Of a stretch of 64,000 bases of DNA, positions 1 through 10,549 are shown one piece after another. The stretch's first letter is position 1, and each line of letters starts with the position of its first letter. The notes under the pieces were generated by a model that did no database searches, was not told the origin of the DNA, and saw nothing but the letters and a program-made list of their open reading frames with translations. The DNA is taken from contig MARA01000009.1 in the NCBI GenBank assembly GCA_001792895.1, positions 620,001 to 684,000 on the forward strand, given 5' to 3'. Source of the DNA: Lentinus brumalis. Its lineage: Eukaryota > Basidiomycota > Agaricomycetes > Polyporales > Polyporaceae. The translations under genes and the position numbers were made by a program.

Positions 1-1594
1 CGAGTACAAGTCGATTTGTACTCAAGCGTCGAGATGTCCAGGTCTGTCCGGCTTGACCAGCATGCCAACGGACGCATGGTGAATACATTCCAGTCTTCAT
101 GCTTCGGACTTCAGGCTATGACATCGCGCTGACACACTTCAGATCGACCTCGACTTCATGTCAAGACCGGCGATCAGTCGACGACTCGTCTGTCATAGGC
201 TCGACACCGGGGTCCATACTACGCATAAGTAAGTCATTTCCATGTCCATCCGAAACGTCACTGGCTTCTGATGGTACGTGTCAGCCCATCTGCTTCGCAC
301 TAAGGGTCGTACATGAAGACTGACTACTCACGCTACTTTCAGACAATCACACAGGCTTCCGAGACGATCGTCTCGTCTCGCGTGGTGTATGTCCCGACCC
401 TCCGCACATCTCGGCGCAAGTGAGGTACGAGGTTCCGCACTTGGCAGTCTCTATCGTTGCTTACTTCGAGTCCTCTCTCTTAGATCAGCAGACGTCGTGC
501 AATCACCTCAAATTTGCGATGCTCTCGGGCTGCGGCAGGTCGGGTAAAACTCGCTCGTCTATATCCCTGTACTGACTTGCGCACAGTCGCTCTTTCGCAA
601 GCTCGATGATCCCGCCCTTACTTCCGCGAGGCGCGACTTCAAGAACCTCGAAGCTCGAGCACGAACTGAGCGGCCCCGAGTACTGAAGCGACAGGTACGC
701 CGACCTTCCATTTACATAATCCAGAGCACACACTGATTCGTTCTCCCTGGCGGCATTACAGAGACACGCAGACTCTCGTCTATGCCAGTGGTCTGCGGCT
801 ATGGCTGCATTGTTTCTCTGGTAAGCCGCGCTTCGTTCCGTGTCTCTGGAGCTTCGTACAAAGGCTGATGGGGTTAATTGCAGGAATGAAAGCCAAATAG
901 TAGCTTGGGATCTAGGGTACTTACAGTGACACGCGAACTTGGCACGCCGAGCTGGATAGCAGGTGACTTTGTGCCTACCGTCCTGTTCGCACGCAGAGTA
1001 CGCTGACACGAGGTTTGACCGAGGTTCATACAAATACGCACCACGATGACTACGGCGGTGAGTTCTCGACATATTCGAATACCATGCGGTAACAAGCTCG
1101 CTGACTACGAGTACTACAGACTATTCGACGCCGATCTACAGCGGGAGGCTGCCGGCCTCCCGCTGCATTCCGAAAGCGAGACTGTGCTGCCGACACTCGC
1201 CAGCATTCCTCGACGCCTTTCGGTTCCCCGAAGCCTCCGACGCGGCTCGCTCTCCCGGTCACGACATCCGAGTCTCCCACTGCATCCCAGCACCACAAGC
1301 AGTCCGGAACGCATGATATATTCAACCCGAGTGAGTAGCTAACAGACGCTACAGGATGACCGCCCCCACGCAGTATGTAAGGCAGAGCACGCGGCCGTTT
1401 GCGTCGCCCACACGAGCCTCGTCTTCCCTCGTGCTCCCGAGCAGCCAGAGGCGGTCTGCGCTGCATCGCAGAAGCCCGGAGCACACCCCTCGTCTGCGGT
1501 GCGCTCCGGATTTCTGTGTACAGTGTCGGCCCGGGTTGCGAGTCGTTTCGGCCACCTTGTAAGCAGGAGTCTTCCACAGGCCTCCGAGCATCGC
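1..1594. other. Gene-poor stretch, no supported gene
   Basis: No domain, splice-consistent exon chain or RNA gene is recognisable here. A 189-codon open frame on the minus strand (503-1072) is the longest in the less GC-rich first kilobase, but I cannot match it to any family and it has no obvious partner exons. At the very edge there is a small inverted repeat (GAGTACAA at 2-9 against TTGTACTC at about 17-24). The sequence from about 1595 onward grades into the tandem array. Confidence 0.5.
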
Positions 1595-2760
1595 GCCGGG
1601 CTCCGCAGCTGGTCGAGTTGCATGTTGACTCCAGCCACTAAGTACGGGCTGCACGGCGGCGAGTGTGCCGGTCGGGAGCTGCGAGTTCTTGCCGTTAGCG
1701 GCATCGCCCCGGGACGCTATCCCAGACACCCGCCCGAAAGCCCGCGCTTGAGAACACATCCCGGCGGCGCGAGACCCGGTCGCACGCACGCTGTGCAGCC
1801 CGCCTGAGCGTTTCGAGTCGGCCCCGCGCCGCTCCGGGCTGAGTCGCGGGTGGGAGAGTCGAGACGAGCGGTCGGGCAGCGAGGGCGTCGCCCTCGGTAG
1901 CCATTTTGTCGCCCGGGTCGGATCGCGATGCACGTTGGCAGGCTGACAGAGACTGCTCACCGCGTCCCGGGAGCGCAGCCTGGGAGCGTCAGCGGCCACG
2001 CTGCAGGAGGGATGGCCCATCTTGTGTCGGGCCCGACCCAGACGACCGCCCGAAACGGCCGGTCTTTCGAACTCGTCCCAGCGGCGCAAAGCCGGCACGA
2101 ACAGAGTCTGTACGACTCGTGCCACCGTTCTGCGGCGGTTTCGCGCCGTTCGGGGACGATTTGCGCCCGGGAGAGCCGAGACGAGTGCGCTGGCGGCGAG
2201 AATGCAATGAAAATCGCCCTGAGGAGCGATTTTACGCCCGCCTCGGATGGCGATGCGTATGCGCACGCTGATAGGGACTGTTCAACGCATCTTGGGCGTG
2301 CCGGTTTCAGAGCGATAGCGGGCAGGGCGCGGGAGTTGTGGCACATCCTGTGGCGGGCCGACCAGACGACCACCCGAACGGCCGTTCTTTCGAACCCGTC
2401 CTGGCGGCGGCAGGATCGAGACGTGAAGTCTGTGTGACTCACGGAGCCGTTCTGAGGCGGTTTCGCGCCGTTCTGGGACGATTTGCGCCCGCGAGAGCCG
2501 AGACGAGTGCGCGGGTGCCGAGAATGCAATGAAAACCGCGTTTTGGAGCGGTTTTTAGACCGGCTCGGATCGCGACGCGAGCTGGGGTGCTGGTAGCGGC
2601 TGTTCGGTGCGTTCTGGGGGTGCTGTGTTCAGCGCGAGAGCGGCCGCGGGGCGGACTTGTGGCCGATCTTGTATCGGGTCGGGCACGCCAGGCGAGGGCG
2701 AGTTCAGCGACCTCGCCGGATCCGCACGCGGTCTGCAGCGTTCGAATGGGAACGCTCGAC
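1595..2760. repeat. ~322-bp tandem repeat array, about 3.5-4 degenerate units
   Basis: Units begin near 1595 (most degenerate), 1917, 2242 and 2564 (partial). The phrase GAGAATGCAATGAAA occurs at 2198 and 2520, exactly 322 bp apart. Other shared blocks include TTTCGCGCCGTTC, GACGATTTGCGCCCG, GAGCCGAGACGAGTGCGC and GACGACC.CCCGAA. Each complete unit ends with a hairpin: AAAATCGC/GCGATTTT in the 1917 unit and AAAACCGC/GCGGTTTT in the 2242 unit. Long open frames on both strands across this block come from GC-rich repeat sequence and do not look like genes. Confidence 0.85.
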
Positions 2761-4053
2761 GCTTCCGGAGTTTCTCACTTTCAGTGAGCGTGGAGGTGGG
2801 AGGTGAGGGAGGGGCCGGGGTTGAGTGTGGACGGCGGTGCAGCGGCGGCGACGCTTGACGCGCTCAGGTTCGGCGTCCAACGGCCGTTCTCGGTGCTTGA
2901 GGCGTAGTGTAGAGTATGTAGATGTAGTAGGAGGGGCGTGCAGGCGGCGCTGCAGGTGTATGGGTGGGCGAAGGAGGGAGGAGCTGGGGCGCACCGCGGT
3001 GGCCGACGTCTGGACGGCCGTGGGCTCTCACGCACTTCTGCAGCGTTCGGGCAGGACTTGGGGCTGCCGTGGGACGAGTGAGAGTGAGTGGGCGTGCGAG
3101 TGAAGCCCGGACGGACTGCCGGCAGACAAAGCGGCGGCGGCGGCGGGATTGCGAGGGCAGCAAGTCGTGCCCTGCGACGAAACGAGCACGGCGTACCTGC
3201 TTAGACCCGGAGGCACGCACTTGCTTAGATGTTTTGAAGCGAACAGAGGGTGTGTGCGGTGCGGGGGAGGTGAATTTGGGCTGCGCGCGGCAGAGAACCG
3301 TTTCTGCGCGCAGTGGATCGCGTCGAGGAGGCGCGCCGTGAGCTAAGAGAGTAGGAGGTAGACCAGTAGCATCAATCAAGCACGCGTAGAAGGTGCTAGG
3401 ACGTACCTGGCGAGGAGGGATCGCACCAAAACACCGCAGGGAGAAAACCCGGATTTCCGGCACAAGTGCACCATGGGAGGCCGTCGAACGAATGCGTGAG
3501 TCGGATGCAGGGGCTTCTCGCGGTCGTAGCCGAGTCTTCGCTGGAGCGTAGACGTGTGAGATGAGGAAGATATGAGAGGAGGACGCGGGCACTGACCGAA
3601 GCGCTGCATGGAGGAAGTGGATGTCGCACCGCACGCTGCGGGCTGCAGTGGGGTCGTGCGCGGATGGCAGCTGAGTGGGTGCGAGGGGTCGCGCGACTGC
3701 ACGGGCACAGAGACGGGGGCAGATGAACATGTATTATGAGCTAACTACTACACCGTGTGTACTCGAACCCGCGTTTCACACTTTGCGGGGCAGCGTGTCT
3801 TGGAGGCGTGGAGAGGTGCGGAGGCGGGCAGAAGAGCGCGTCGAAGGGGAGCAGCGAGTTGCGAACGGGGCACGATCGGGGCACTTGACGGTCGAGAGCG
3901 GGCGGCGGACGCAGAGAGTCGCTCCTCCAGCGGTCTGCATCCGAGAGAGCGTCGACGGAGAGAGCGAGAGAGAGAGACGGCGCGGCCAACAGGGACAAAC
4001 AACCGTCGGCGGCGGGGCGCCCAAGCGCGAGTTGTTGACGCGAACGCGCGGGG
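2761..4053. other. GC-rich intergenic stretch upstream of CHO2, nothing recognised
   Basis: Several overlapping open frames exist on both strands (for example 2864-3730 minus). All have compositionally biased Arg/Ser/Pro-rich translations with no domain signature, as expected of random frames in GC-rich DNA. I see no tRNA-like fold. The 3' part probably contains the CHO2 promoter and 5' leader. Confidence 0.4.
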
Positions 4054-4080
4054 TAATGATGAGCTTTACCATCATCATTA
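4054..4080 (+). promoter_or_regulatory. Perfect 9-bp inverted repeat in the CHO2 leader/promoter
   Basis: TAATGATGA (4054-4062) is followed by a 9-nt spacer and its exact reverse complement TCATCATTA (4072-4080). The element ends 62 nt before the CHO2 start codon, so it probably lies in the 5' UTR or the core promoter. It could be an RNA hairpin or a dyad binding site. No function is established. Confidence 0.4.
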
Positions 4081-4142
4081 ACACGTGGCATCACAAGCTT
4101 TACGTCCTTGCGCTGTTGTTTCGCGGCTTTGTCCCAACCACC

Positions 4143-7100
4143 ATGTCCTCCGCCACGCCAGCGGAACCCCAGGCCACCCTCAGGCAGCGACGCGTCGAAC
4201 GACGCACTTCCTCGGACGAGACGATCATCCACACCCAGGAGGAGGCTCGCGATGACAAGCGCGATGAGGTCGTGTGGGGTAAAACGCCAAGTGGCGAAGG
4301 TACGTCGCGGCTTGCTTAGTTCGAGACGAGTCGCGACCGAGATGTCGGTGAACTGTCTGCGATGGAGGAACAGCCCGACGCCGCTCACCAGCGTGCTCCA
4401 TTTGCATGATGAACGCCGGGCGAGTGTATTGACCCACTCGTGGCGGCGGCCTTTGCCACGCAAACAACTTCGCAAAGCGGCGAGATCATGATGTACTGAC
4501 ATGTTGCACTCACAGTGTTCCGCGTACCAACCACGCACGATGTGTTGACCCTGTTCCATCCTGGCTACCCAAAGTCCCACATCGATCTCTTCAATCTCGC
4601 ATTGCTAGGACTACAGCTCGTTCTGTTCTTCACCCTCTCGCGAAGCGCTGCACGGATATTCTTCCTCTTCTACTTCGCGTTCTGGAGGACTGCGTACGAT
4701 GTAGGCCTCGCGTGGGTTCTTACGAAACAGAGCAAGCGTAAATGGATTGTCAGAGAGATCCAACGTCTCGGTTGGCTCGATGAGAAGCGCAAGCCCGAGA
4801 TGCGCCAGTGGATCAAGAAGCAGCTCACAGGCAAGATGGGCAAGGACTACTCCTTCGATGTTCGTCACCGCCAGCTATGTGTCTGTCACACGACCTGCAA
4901 AGGTGCTTACCCACGGCCATTAATAGGAACTCCCGTTAGAGTACAACACATGGTTGCTCTTCCGGCAGGTCGTGGACATCATTCTTTTGAAGTACGTTCA
5001 ATGTATCCAGCAACTGCGCGTGAAAAGTCGACTGATATGTGCCACAGCGACTTCCTTGCATACTGTATGTTCGCCTTCTCATGCTTCCGCGTTCCTGAGG
5101 GGTTGTCGACTACGCTCCATGTCATGAGGTAATCTCGATCCCGCTTCGGGTTTCGCTGAAAGTCTAATTGCTTATCCAGGTGGATCGGCGGTATTGCCCT
5201 CATCGCATTCAATCTCTGGTCAAGACCGAGGCTCACAATGTTGTGAAGGACTACGGCTGGTACTGGGGCGACGTCTTCTTCCAGCGCGGCGCTCTCGTGT
5301 TCGATGGCGTGTTTGAGCTCGCTCCGCATCCCATGTACTCTGTCGGTGCGTACGCGCTGATTTTTTTTCACTGGGTCATCTGACGTGAGGGCCAGGATAT
5401 GCCGGGTACTATGGTCTGTCGCTCATCGTCGGCAGCTACGCGGTACTGTTCGTCAGTCTTGCTGCCCACGCTGCCCAGTTCGGATTCTTGGTGTTCTTCG
5501 AGAACCCTCGTAAGTGCGCGTTGTCATCCCTCACACCCAACGTGCTCACATGATCATCTAGACATCGAACGTACGTATGGACAACGCAAGCTCCTTGCGC
5601 AGCGTTCCCCGATCCAGCTCAAGACGCGTAAGACCTTGGAAGAGACGCACAGCAGACAGGCGTCTGCATCGTCCATCGCTTCGACCGAAGCTTCCACCCC
5701 GGCTGCCACAGAGGGCGAGACAGCGACGGAGTCCGAGGAACCCTACACGGAGATTGAAACCGAAACCGAGATTGAGGAAGGCACTCCTGTCCAGCGTTCT
5801 AAGCGGTTCAGCGGTCTGCCCTCCTCGTCCTCCATGTCCTCGTCCAAGGAGAACCTCCAGAGGGTGCCGAGGAGGCAGACTGTCTCCACACACGACCTGT
5901 TCCATCGCTACTTCCGTAAAGATACCGTTCTGCTGCACAACGTCGACCTTCTCCGGTACGTCGTGCCACTTCACTTATAATGTTATCACAACGGAGTCTC
6001 TAAGCGTGTCTCCGCAGCGCGTCCGACTTCCAGCTCGTTCTCGTGCTGTTCTACGCCATCGCGCTCACGCTGCTCCCGACCGGCTCACTGACGCTTCACT
6101 TTGTGCACGCCGTCACATGGTGCCTCTTCCAGTCGTTCGGGCTCGGGTTGCTCCTTCGCGCGCAGTCGCAGCACAAGTTCCTCGTCCGGCACTACCTGAA
6201 GCACTACCACTACCCGCAGCATGATCGCGGGCAGGGTGCTGTGCAGGAGGCGTTCCAGAACTGGAAGGTGATCTACAACTTGAGCATGTGCATGACCTAT
6301 GGTGAGCAGGTCGCGTCTACAGTTGAGTCAGCTCTAATGTTCCCTTCCTGACAGTGTCATCCGCGTGTCTGGCATGGAGAGCGTACTCGATCTCTCACTT
6401 GCAGCAATGGACTGTCGGCAACGAACTCCTCCGTCATACCCTGGGCGTCGTGAGTGGATCGCCTCGTCACCAAGGCTGAATGTGCTCACTCACGTGCACC
6501 AATAGCTTATGATTGGGCTGAACATCTGGTCAAGCCTGGAGTCGTACGAAGTCCTCGGCGTCTTTGGCTGGTTCTTCGGAGACTTCTTCATCGAGGAGTT
6601 CCCCTCGCACCTCGAGTATACTGGCATCTTCCGGTACGTACCTGCCTCTGGTGGCCTCGCCTGTTGCTGACTCGCATTACTCTAGGTACCTGAATAACCC
6701 CGAGGTCATCAGCGGCGCTGCGTTCTTCGGCCTCGCGCTGATCAGCGGCAGCAAACTCGTCTTCGCCCTTGCCATACTTCGGTATGTCTCCCAGTGGTGG
6801 TTCCTGAGCAAGGTGGAGAAGTACGTGGAGCTGTTCACTTGATCGTTCTTTTCTGTCTGATCTGACGATGCGGTGACCAGCCCGCACATGCGCAAGTTGT
6901 ACGGTGACTCGATCAGGAGCGACGCGGGCTTCGTCAAGGTCCTTAAGAAGGTCGCGCAGAAGAACGCGCGCCTGCTTGAGTCCCGCGCTGGCAAGCATGG
7001 TCCCGAGATCCGGCGGGTGGCTCGCGAGGTCAAGGGCACGTTCGACAAGGTATATGAGGAAACCGCGGACGCTGTCGAGGAGTTCCTCGCCAAGTGTACG

Positions 7101-8038
7101 TATCCTGGGATTTCATGTAAGGGCTGCGGCTGACCTGTTTTATTGCAGCACGCCCCAGGATCAGCGAGGTCATGCAGGACACCAAGATTCTCCTGCAGCA
7201 GTCACGCGAGCGCCTCGTCATTTCGCGCGTTGCGAACGATATCTCCTCATATGACACGAACAAGTACAAGATCTCAGTCGTCCCCAACGCAGACGGCACG
7301 CTCCGCTTCCACCTCGGCGAGCCCATCCACGTCAAGTGGCGCGCACCCCTACACCACTCGCGCAAGGATTGGATCGGGATCTACCGCGTCGGCGCGAACC
7401 AGTCGAACCTCGTCACGAAGACGAGCTCGCTCGGCATGTGGGTGCCCGTCCACGATGACGAGTGGGACGGGGATATCCCGCTTGAGCTGCAGCGCCCTAA
7501 GCGCGCCGAGGGCGACTCGCCGGACGTGGAGGAGGGTGAAGTCGTGTTCAAGGGTGGTGTGCTGCCATGGCGGACGGGCAAGTACGAGGTCCGGTACCAC
7601 CACGATGGCAAGTACAACGTCATGGGTCTCGATGGGCCCATAGAGATCGTCGGTGCGTATTCCGCTCTCTCCTCTTCCGTGATCCATCAACGCATTGCTG
7701 ACGAGTCTACGTTGATACATGTAGTCGACAAGCCGAAGGAACTCAACTTCACCACCGTGCGGGAGTCGTTGATGCGCATCGTGCCGCTGTGTCTCGATTC
7801 GGACCCGTCGCTGATCCCGCTGTCGTGCAAGCAGGGGCGGGACCAGGACGCGGCGCCCGAGGACGGACGCGACCCGGACGACTTCCGGTTCTGGTCGGAG
7901 CGGCAGGCGAAGCGCATCTCGCTGGCGATCGAGCAGGCGTTCGATGTCGAGCTGACCCCCGAGGTCATCGTCGCGGACGCGAACATCAGTGCGCTTGCGA
8001 ACCGGATCCTCGTCTCGAAGGAGCTGCTGTCCGAGTAG
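4143..8038 (+). CDS. CHO2: Phosphatidylethanolamine N-methyltransferase (CHO2/PEMT family)
   Basis: Predicted class I PE N-methyltransferase. It carries out the first SAM-dependent methylation of phosphatidylethanolamine on the way to phosphatidylcholine, in the ER membrane. The start is the ATG at 4143 in a CACCATGTC context. Exon 1 ends at 4299 and exon 2 resumes at 4516 so that GE joins [14 protein letters not shown]. Many short introns follow. Recognisable blocks are the N-terminal hydrophobic helices with [19 protein letters not shown]-type membrane segments, AHPMYSVGY-like PEMT sequence near 5300-5400 and a second set of hydrophobic helices (6030-6840). The C-terminal region includes [16 protein letters not shown] and ends at the stop 8036-8038. 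Length and layout fit fungal Cho2, which is much longer than Opi3. Exact internal splice sites are not all resolved. Confidence 0.9.
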
Positions 8039-8461
8039 TGGAGAGCCTGGCGCGAGCAATCGGTTCGGTCTGCTTCAGTTGTCTTCCCTCTACTACCTAC
8101 ATCATCTTCTCATGACTTTACGGCTACGACGTTTGGCACGAACACGAACTGACTGCGCACGGTTGGTGTCCTTGTATGATTGATGATTTACGAGTCCGTC
8201 TCCTGGGGAGACGTGAGATACTTCCTCTTCTTGGTTGTGTATATTCTAACACTGACACTTCTTCTTTCCATACCTCGGTAACTCAAGAGTACCTTAGGCT
8301 TGTATTGTAATTCTGGCTACGTACTTGGTCATTCGTGTCGGAATATCAGTATTAGGGAGATGTAATGCATCAGACTACCTCTACATGAACGGCTCCGGAC
8401 TCTGCCAGTGTAGGTTAGGAAGGAACTGAAGTGGTGGTAGTCAAAGTACTGACGAGCACGG
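8039..8461. other. CHO2 3' flank
   Basis: AT-richer non-coding sequence following the CHO2 stop, presumably 3' UTR and intergenic. No gene recognised. Confidence 0.5.
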
Positions 8462-8623
8462 CGTGCACCGCCAGAAAACGTGGTCGGTGAAAGCGATGAT
8501 TCGTCCAAGCTGAGCATAACTTTCCTTTGTTTTTTGCGGGCGCTTAGTCCCCGAAACGGTGAAACTTATGCTCAGCTTGGACGTTCTCATCCCTTTCTCT
8601 CCCCCGTTTTTTCGCCGGTGCAC
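8462..8623. mobile_element. Foldback MITE-like element, copy A
   Basis: A 162-bp element bounded by GTGCAC at both ends, with imperfect terminal inverted repeats (GTGCACCGCCAGAAAACG against the reverse complement of CGTTTTTTCGCCGGTGCAC). Inside is a second inverted pair, CGTCCAAGCTGAGCATAA against TTATGCTCAGCTTGGACG, so nearly the whole element can fold into one stem. Two further copies lie at 40337-40496 (opposite orientation) and 40514-40673. It contains no coding capacity, so it would be non-autonomous. A clean target-site duplication was not identified. Confidence 0.8.
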
Positions 8624-8766
8624 GTAGTGGAGGGACAGATGACTCGTCGGATTGTTGGCTTAGTACGGCAGGCATAGCCGCATTCCTGACGGGCGAAACG
8701 GCGACAGATTTACGCACGGCGGGAATCTCATGATCAGCGTTTCAGGCGGGCGAAAAGTCGAGGTAA

Positions 8767-9024
8767 CTTTTGTCTCGTTTTGCTCGAAACGAGAAAAGGC
8801 GGTTGAAAAGTAACCTCGCGCGGCCAATGGCACGCCTTTTGGCCCGTCCGAAACGCCGATATCCCTGCCGTGACGCCGCGCGAGGACACCTTCTGTCTCA
8901 CGGCAGGCATTCCGGCGGTTTGGACGGGACAAAAGGCATGCCGATGGACGAAAAGTCGCCGCGCGAGCCTCGAGGTAACCTTTCAACCACCTTTTCTCCC
9001 GTTTCGAGCAAATCGAGACAAAAG
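8767..9024. repeat. Large imperfect palindrome (hairpin element), ~110-128-bp arms
   Basis: The left arm (8767-8874) and right arm (8897-9024) are inverted copies. CTTTTGTCTCG..TTGCTCGAAACG on the left matches the reverse complement of CGTTTCGAGCAA.TCGAGACAAAAG on the right, and GGTTGAAA.G.TACCTCG, GCCTTTTG.CCCGTCC and CTGCCGTGA are also paired. The spacer is about 22 bp. The right arm carries an extra ~20 bp around 8945-8975. The left arm has its own nested inverted repeat (GAGGTAACTTTT against AAAAGTAACCTC). No open frame of interest. It may be a second non-autonomous foldback element adjacent to copy A. Confidence 0.75.
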
Positions 9025-9578
9025 GCGTGTGCGCTGGGATGCCCCCCGCGGAGCTCCGTGGAGACAAATGGACTCGGCGCCAGGAGAACAATAGGGGCCA
9101 TGACAGCGTGGGTTTGTGAGGAGACAATTGACTAGCGCCCAGCCACAATCACAACAACTGCAACTTGAAGTCAGTATCCGAAGACGTAACTCAGCTCTGA
9201 ATATGATCATCAGCTTGACATCGCTCTATGTAACTGGCCGCTGTGTTCGTCTACGTCTTGCATCTGCAGACACCTACTCCGTGCACGCTACTTGCCTGAA
9301 TCAAAACCCACGGCTGAACATTGCGTCCCTGAAATACTTAGGTTCAAGTGGTCCTGATGGTTATTTTGCAGCAGCACGTCTGCACCCATTGCCTCCAAAT
9401 GGCCCTATGACAGCTCTGCGATAGCTGCTTGGTGACTAGGAAGTGAGTTGTATGTCTCTTCTGTAATCCGAACAATGCTTAGTATTGACTGGATCGCTCA
9501 CGGTGTCTATGCCCTGGAGTTTCGTCGTATGTTGTGGGCTGGTGGTAAATTGATGGCCGCAGGCGAAAGAACAATGAA
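9025..9578. other. Intergenic, nothing recognised
   Basis: No recognisable gene between the hairpin element and the minisatellite. A plus-strand open frame 9448-9717 runs through the minisatellite but has no TATA-proximal start or domain signal. Confidence 0.4.
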
Positions 9579-9686
9579 GGACTGGAAGACTATAGAGGAC
9601 TCGAAGACTATAGAGGACTCGAAGACTATAGAGGACTGGAAGACTATAGAGGACTCGAAAACTATAGAGGACTCGGAGGCTATGGA
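9579..9686 (+). repeat. 18-bp minisatellite, 6 units
   Basis: Six head-to-tail units of GGACTCGAAGACTATAGA (starts 9579, 9597, 9615, 9633, 9651, 9669). Variation is mainly C/G at position 6, and the last unit is degenerate. It lies just upstream of the TATA box and start codon of the C2H2 gene, so it may belong to that promoter. It is a multiple of 3 in length and open in one plus frame (KTIED repeats), but I see no support for translation. Confidence 0.9.
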
Positions 9687-9720
9687 CCCACGGAGGCGCC
9701 TGCAGCTGATGGAATGAAAG

Positions 9721-9726
9721 TATAAA
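9721..9726 (+). promoter_or_regulatory. TATA box of the C2H2 gene
   Basis: TATAAA at 9721-9726, 45 bp before the ATG at 9771 and 35 bp after the minisatellite. Confidence 0.5.
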
Positions 9727-9770
9727 TCTCTGCCTTGAGCTGGTTCGCCCTCATCTTCGATCTCCCCAAC

Positions 9771-10549
9771 ATGGAAGACACTGAGAACAGTAACATTCAC
9801 CACGTTTTTAACGACCCCTTTTCCGAGCGCGACTGGGACACTGGCTTCGCACTGCCTCTTACTGACGTGGACCAGATCTACCAAGGTATCTGCGCCAGCG
9901 CCGGTGACAGGTCTCTTGTAGAGCCGCCGAACTCACAGTTGACGACGCCACCCTGGGCTGTCCGGTCCACAAGCTGGGTGTCTCGCGAGGACAGCACTAT
10001 GCCTTCTGTCTGGTCTTCAGGCGGCCTCCCTGACTCGTTCGCCCTACCATCGAACCTTGTCGGCACTCTGGCCCCCATCCCTGGCGGCGACGCGCAACAG
10101 TATGGCATGCCACTGTCTGCCACCAACCCTCTCCCTACACCCGTCAAGTTATCGGAGACGTCGCAGGTTAATATCCCCCCGCAACGCACCAGGGCGCAAA
10201 AGTCCGGAGGTCGAAAGGACAAGCCCCATCAGTGCCAGAGCTGCGAAAGTACGTCCCTTTGTGTCATTGTGCATAGTAGCAGATCTCTTCAACACCGGGG
10301 TCGTCGGTAACAGAGTATTTCACGCGGAAGTCGAATCTCAAGCAACACCGCCTTGAGCATCACGATAAAACTTTCTGAAAATTTCAGTGCAAACATTGCG
10401 AGAAGGAGTACGTACGCGCTAACGCGCTGCGTAATCACGTACTTCTTCGGCACTCGGACGACGTTGGTATGTTCCTTTCCCCCTCCTCGCGCCACAGATG
10501 TGGTTTGACCATTACTTACGCTCTCTTTACAGCGAACGTTTCCAAGTGA
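9771..10549 (+). CDS. C2H2 zinc-finger protein with an in-frame TGA between the two fingers
   Basis: Putative small nuclear DNA-binding protein. The first exon (9771-10248) encodes a Ser/Pro-rich acidic region (MEDTENSNIHHVFND...) ending in GRKDKPHQCQSCE. The intron 10249-10313 joins it to KYFTRKSNLKQHRLEHH, giving a complete finger 1 (CQSC ... H-x4-H). The linker DKTF is then followed in the same frame by TGA (10376-10378), after which finger 2 continues perfectly: KFQCKHCEKEYVRANALRNH with its distal His in VLLRHSDD. A further intron (10467-10532) gives the C-terminus VANVSK and TGA at 10547-10549. Either the protein ends after finger 1, or the TGA is an error, a mutation or a readthrough site. 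There is no plausible donor to splice it out, although CTGA...TTTCAG resembles an acceptor. Confidence 0.65.

Noticed and set aside
503..1072. 189-codon minus-strand open frame
   Set aside because: Not recognisable as any family and without partner exons; kept only as a note in the gap entry.
1349..2266. 305-codon minus-strand open frame
   Set aside because: It overlaps the tandem array, is paralleled by long frames on both strands and has an Arg/Ala/Ser-biased translation without domains. It is a product of GC-rich repeat sequence.
10376..10378. TGA as a selenocysteine codon
   Set aside because: No selenoprotein family match and higher fungi generally lack the selenocysteine machinery; mutation, error or readthrough is more likely.
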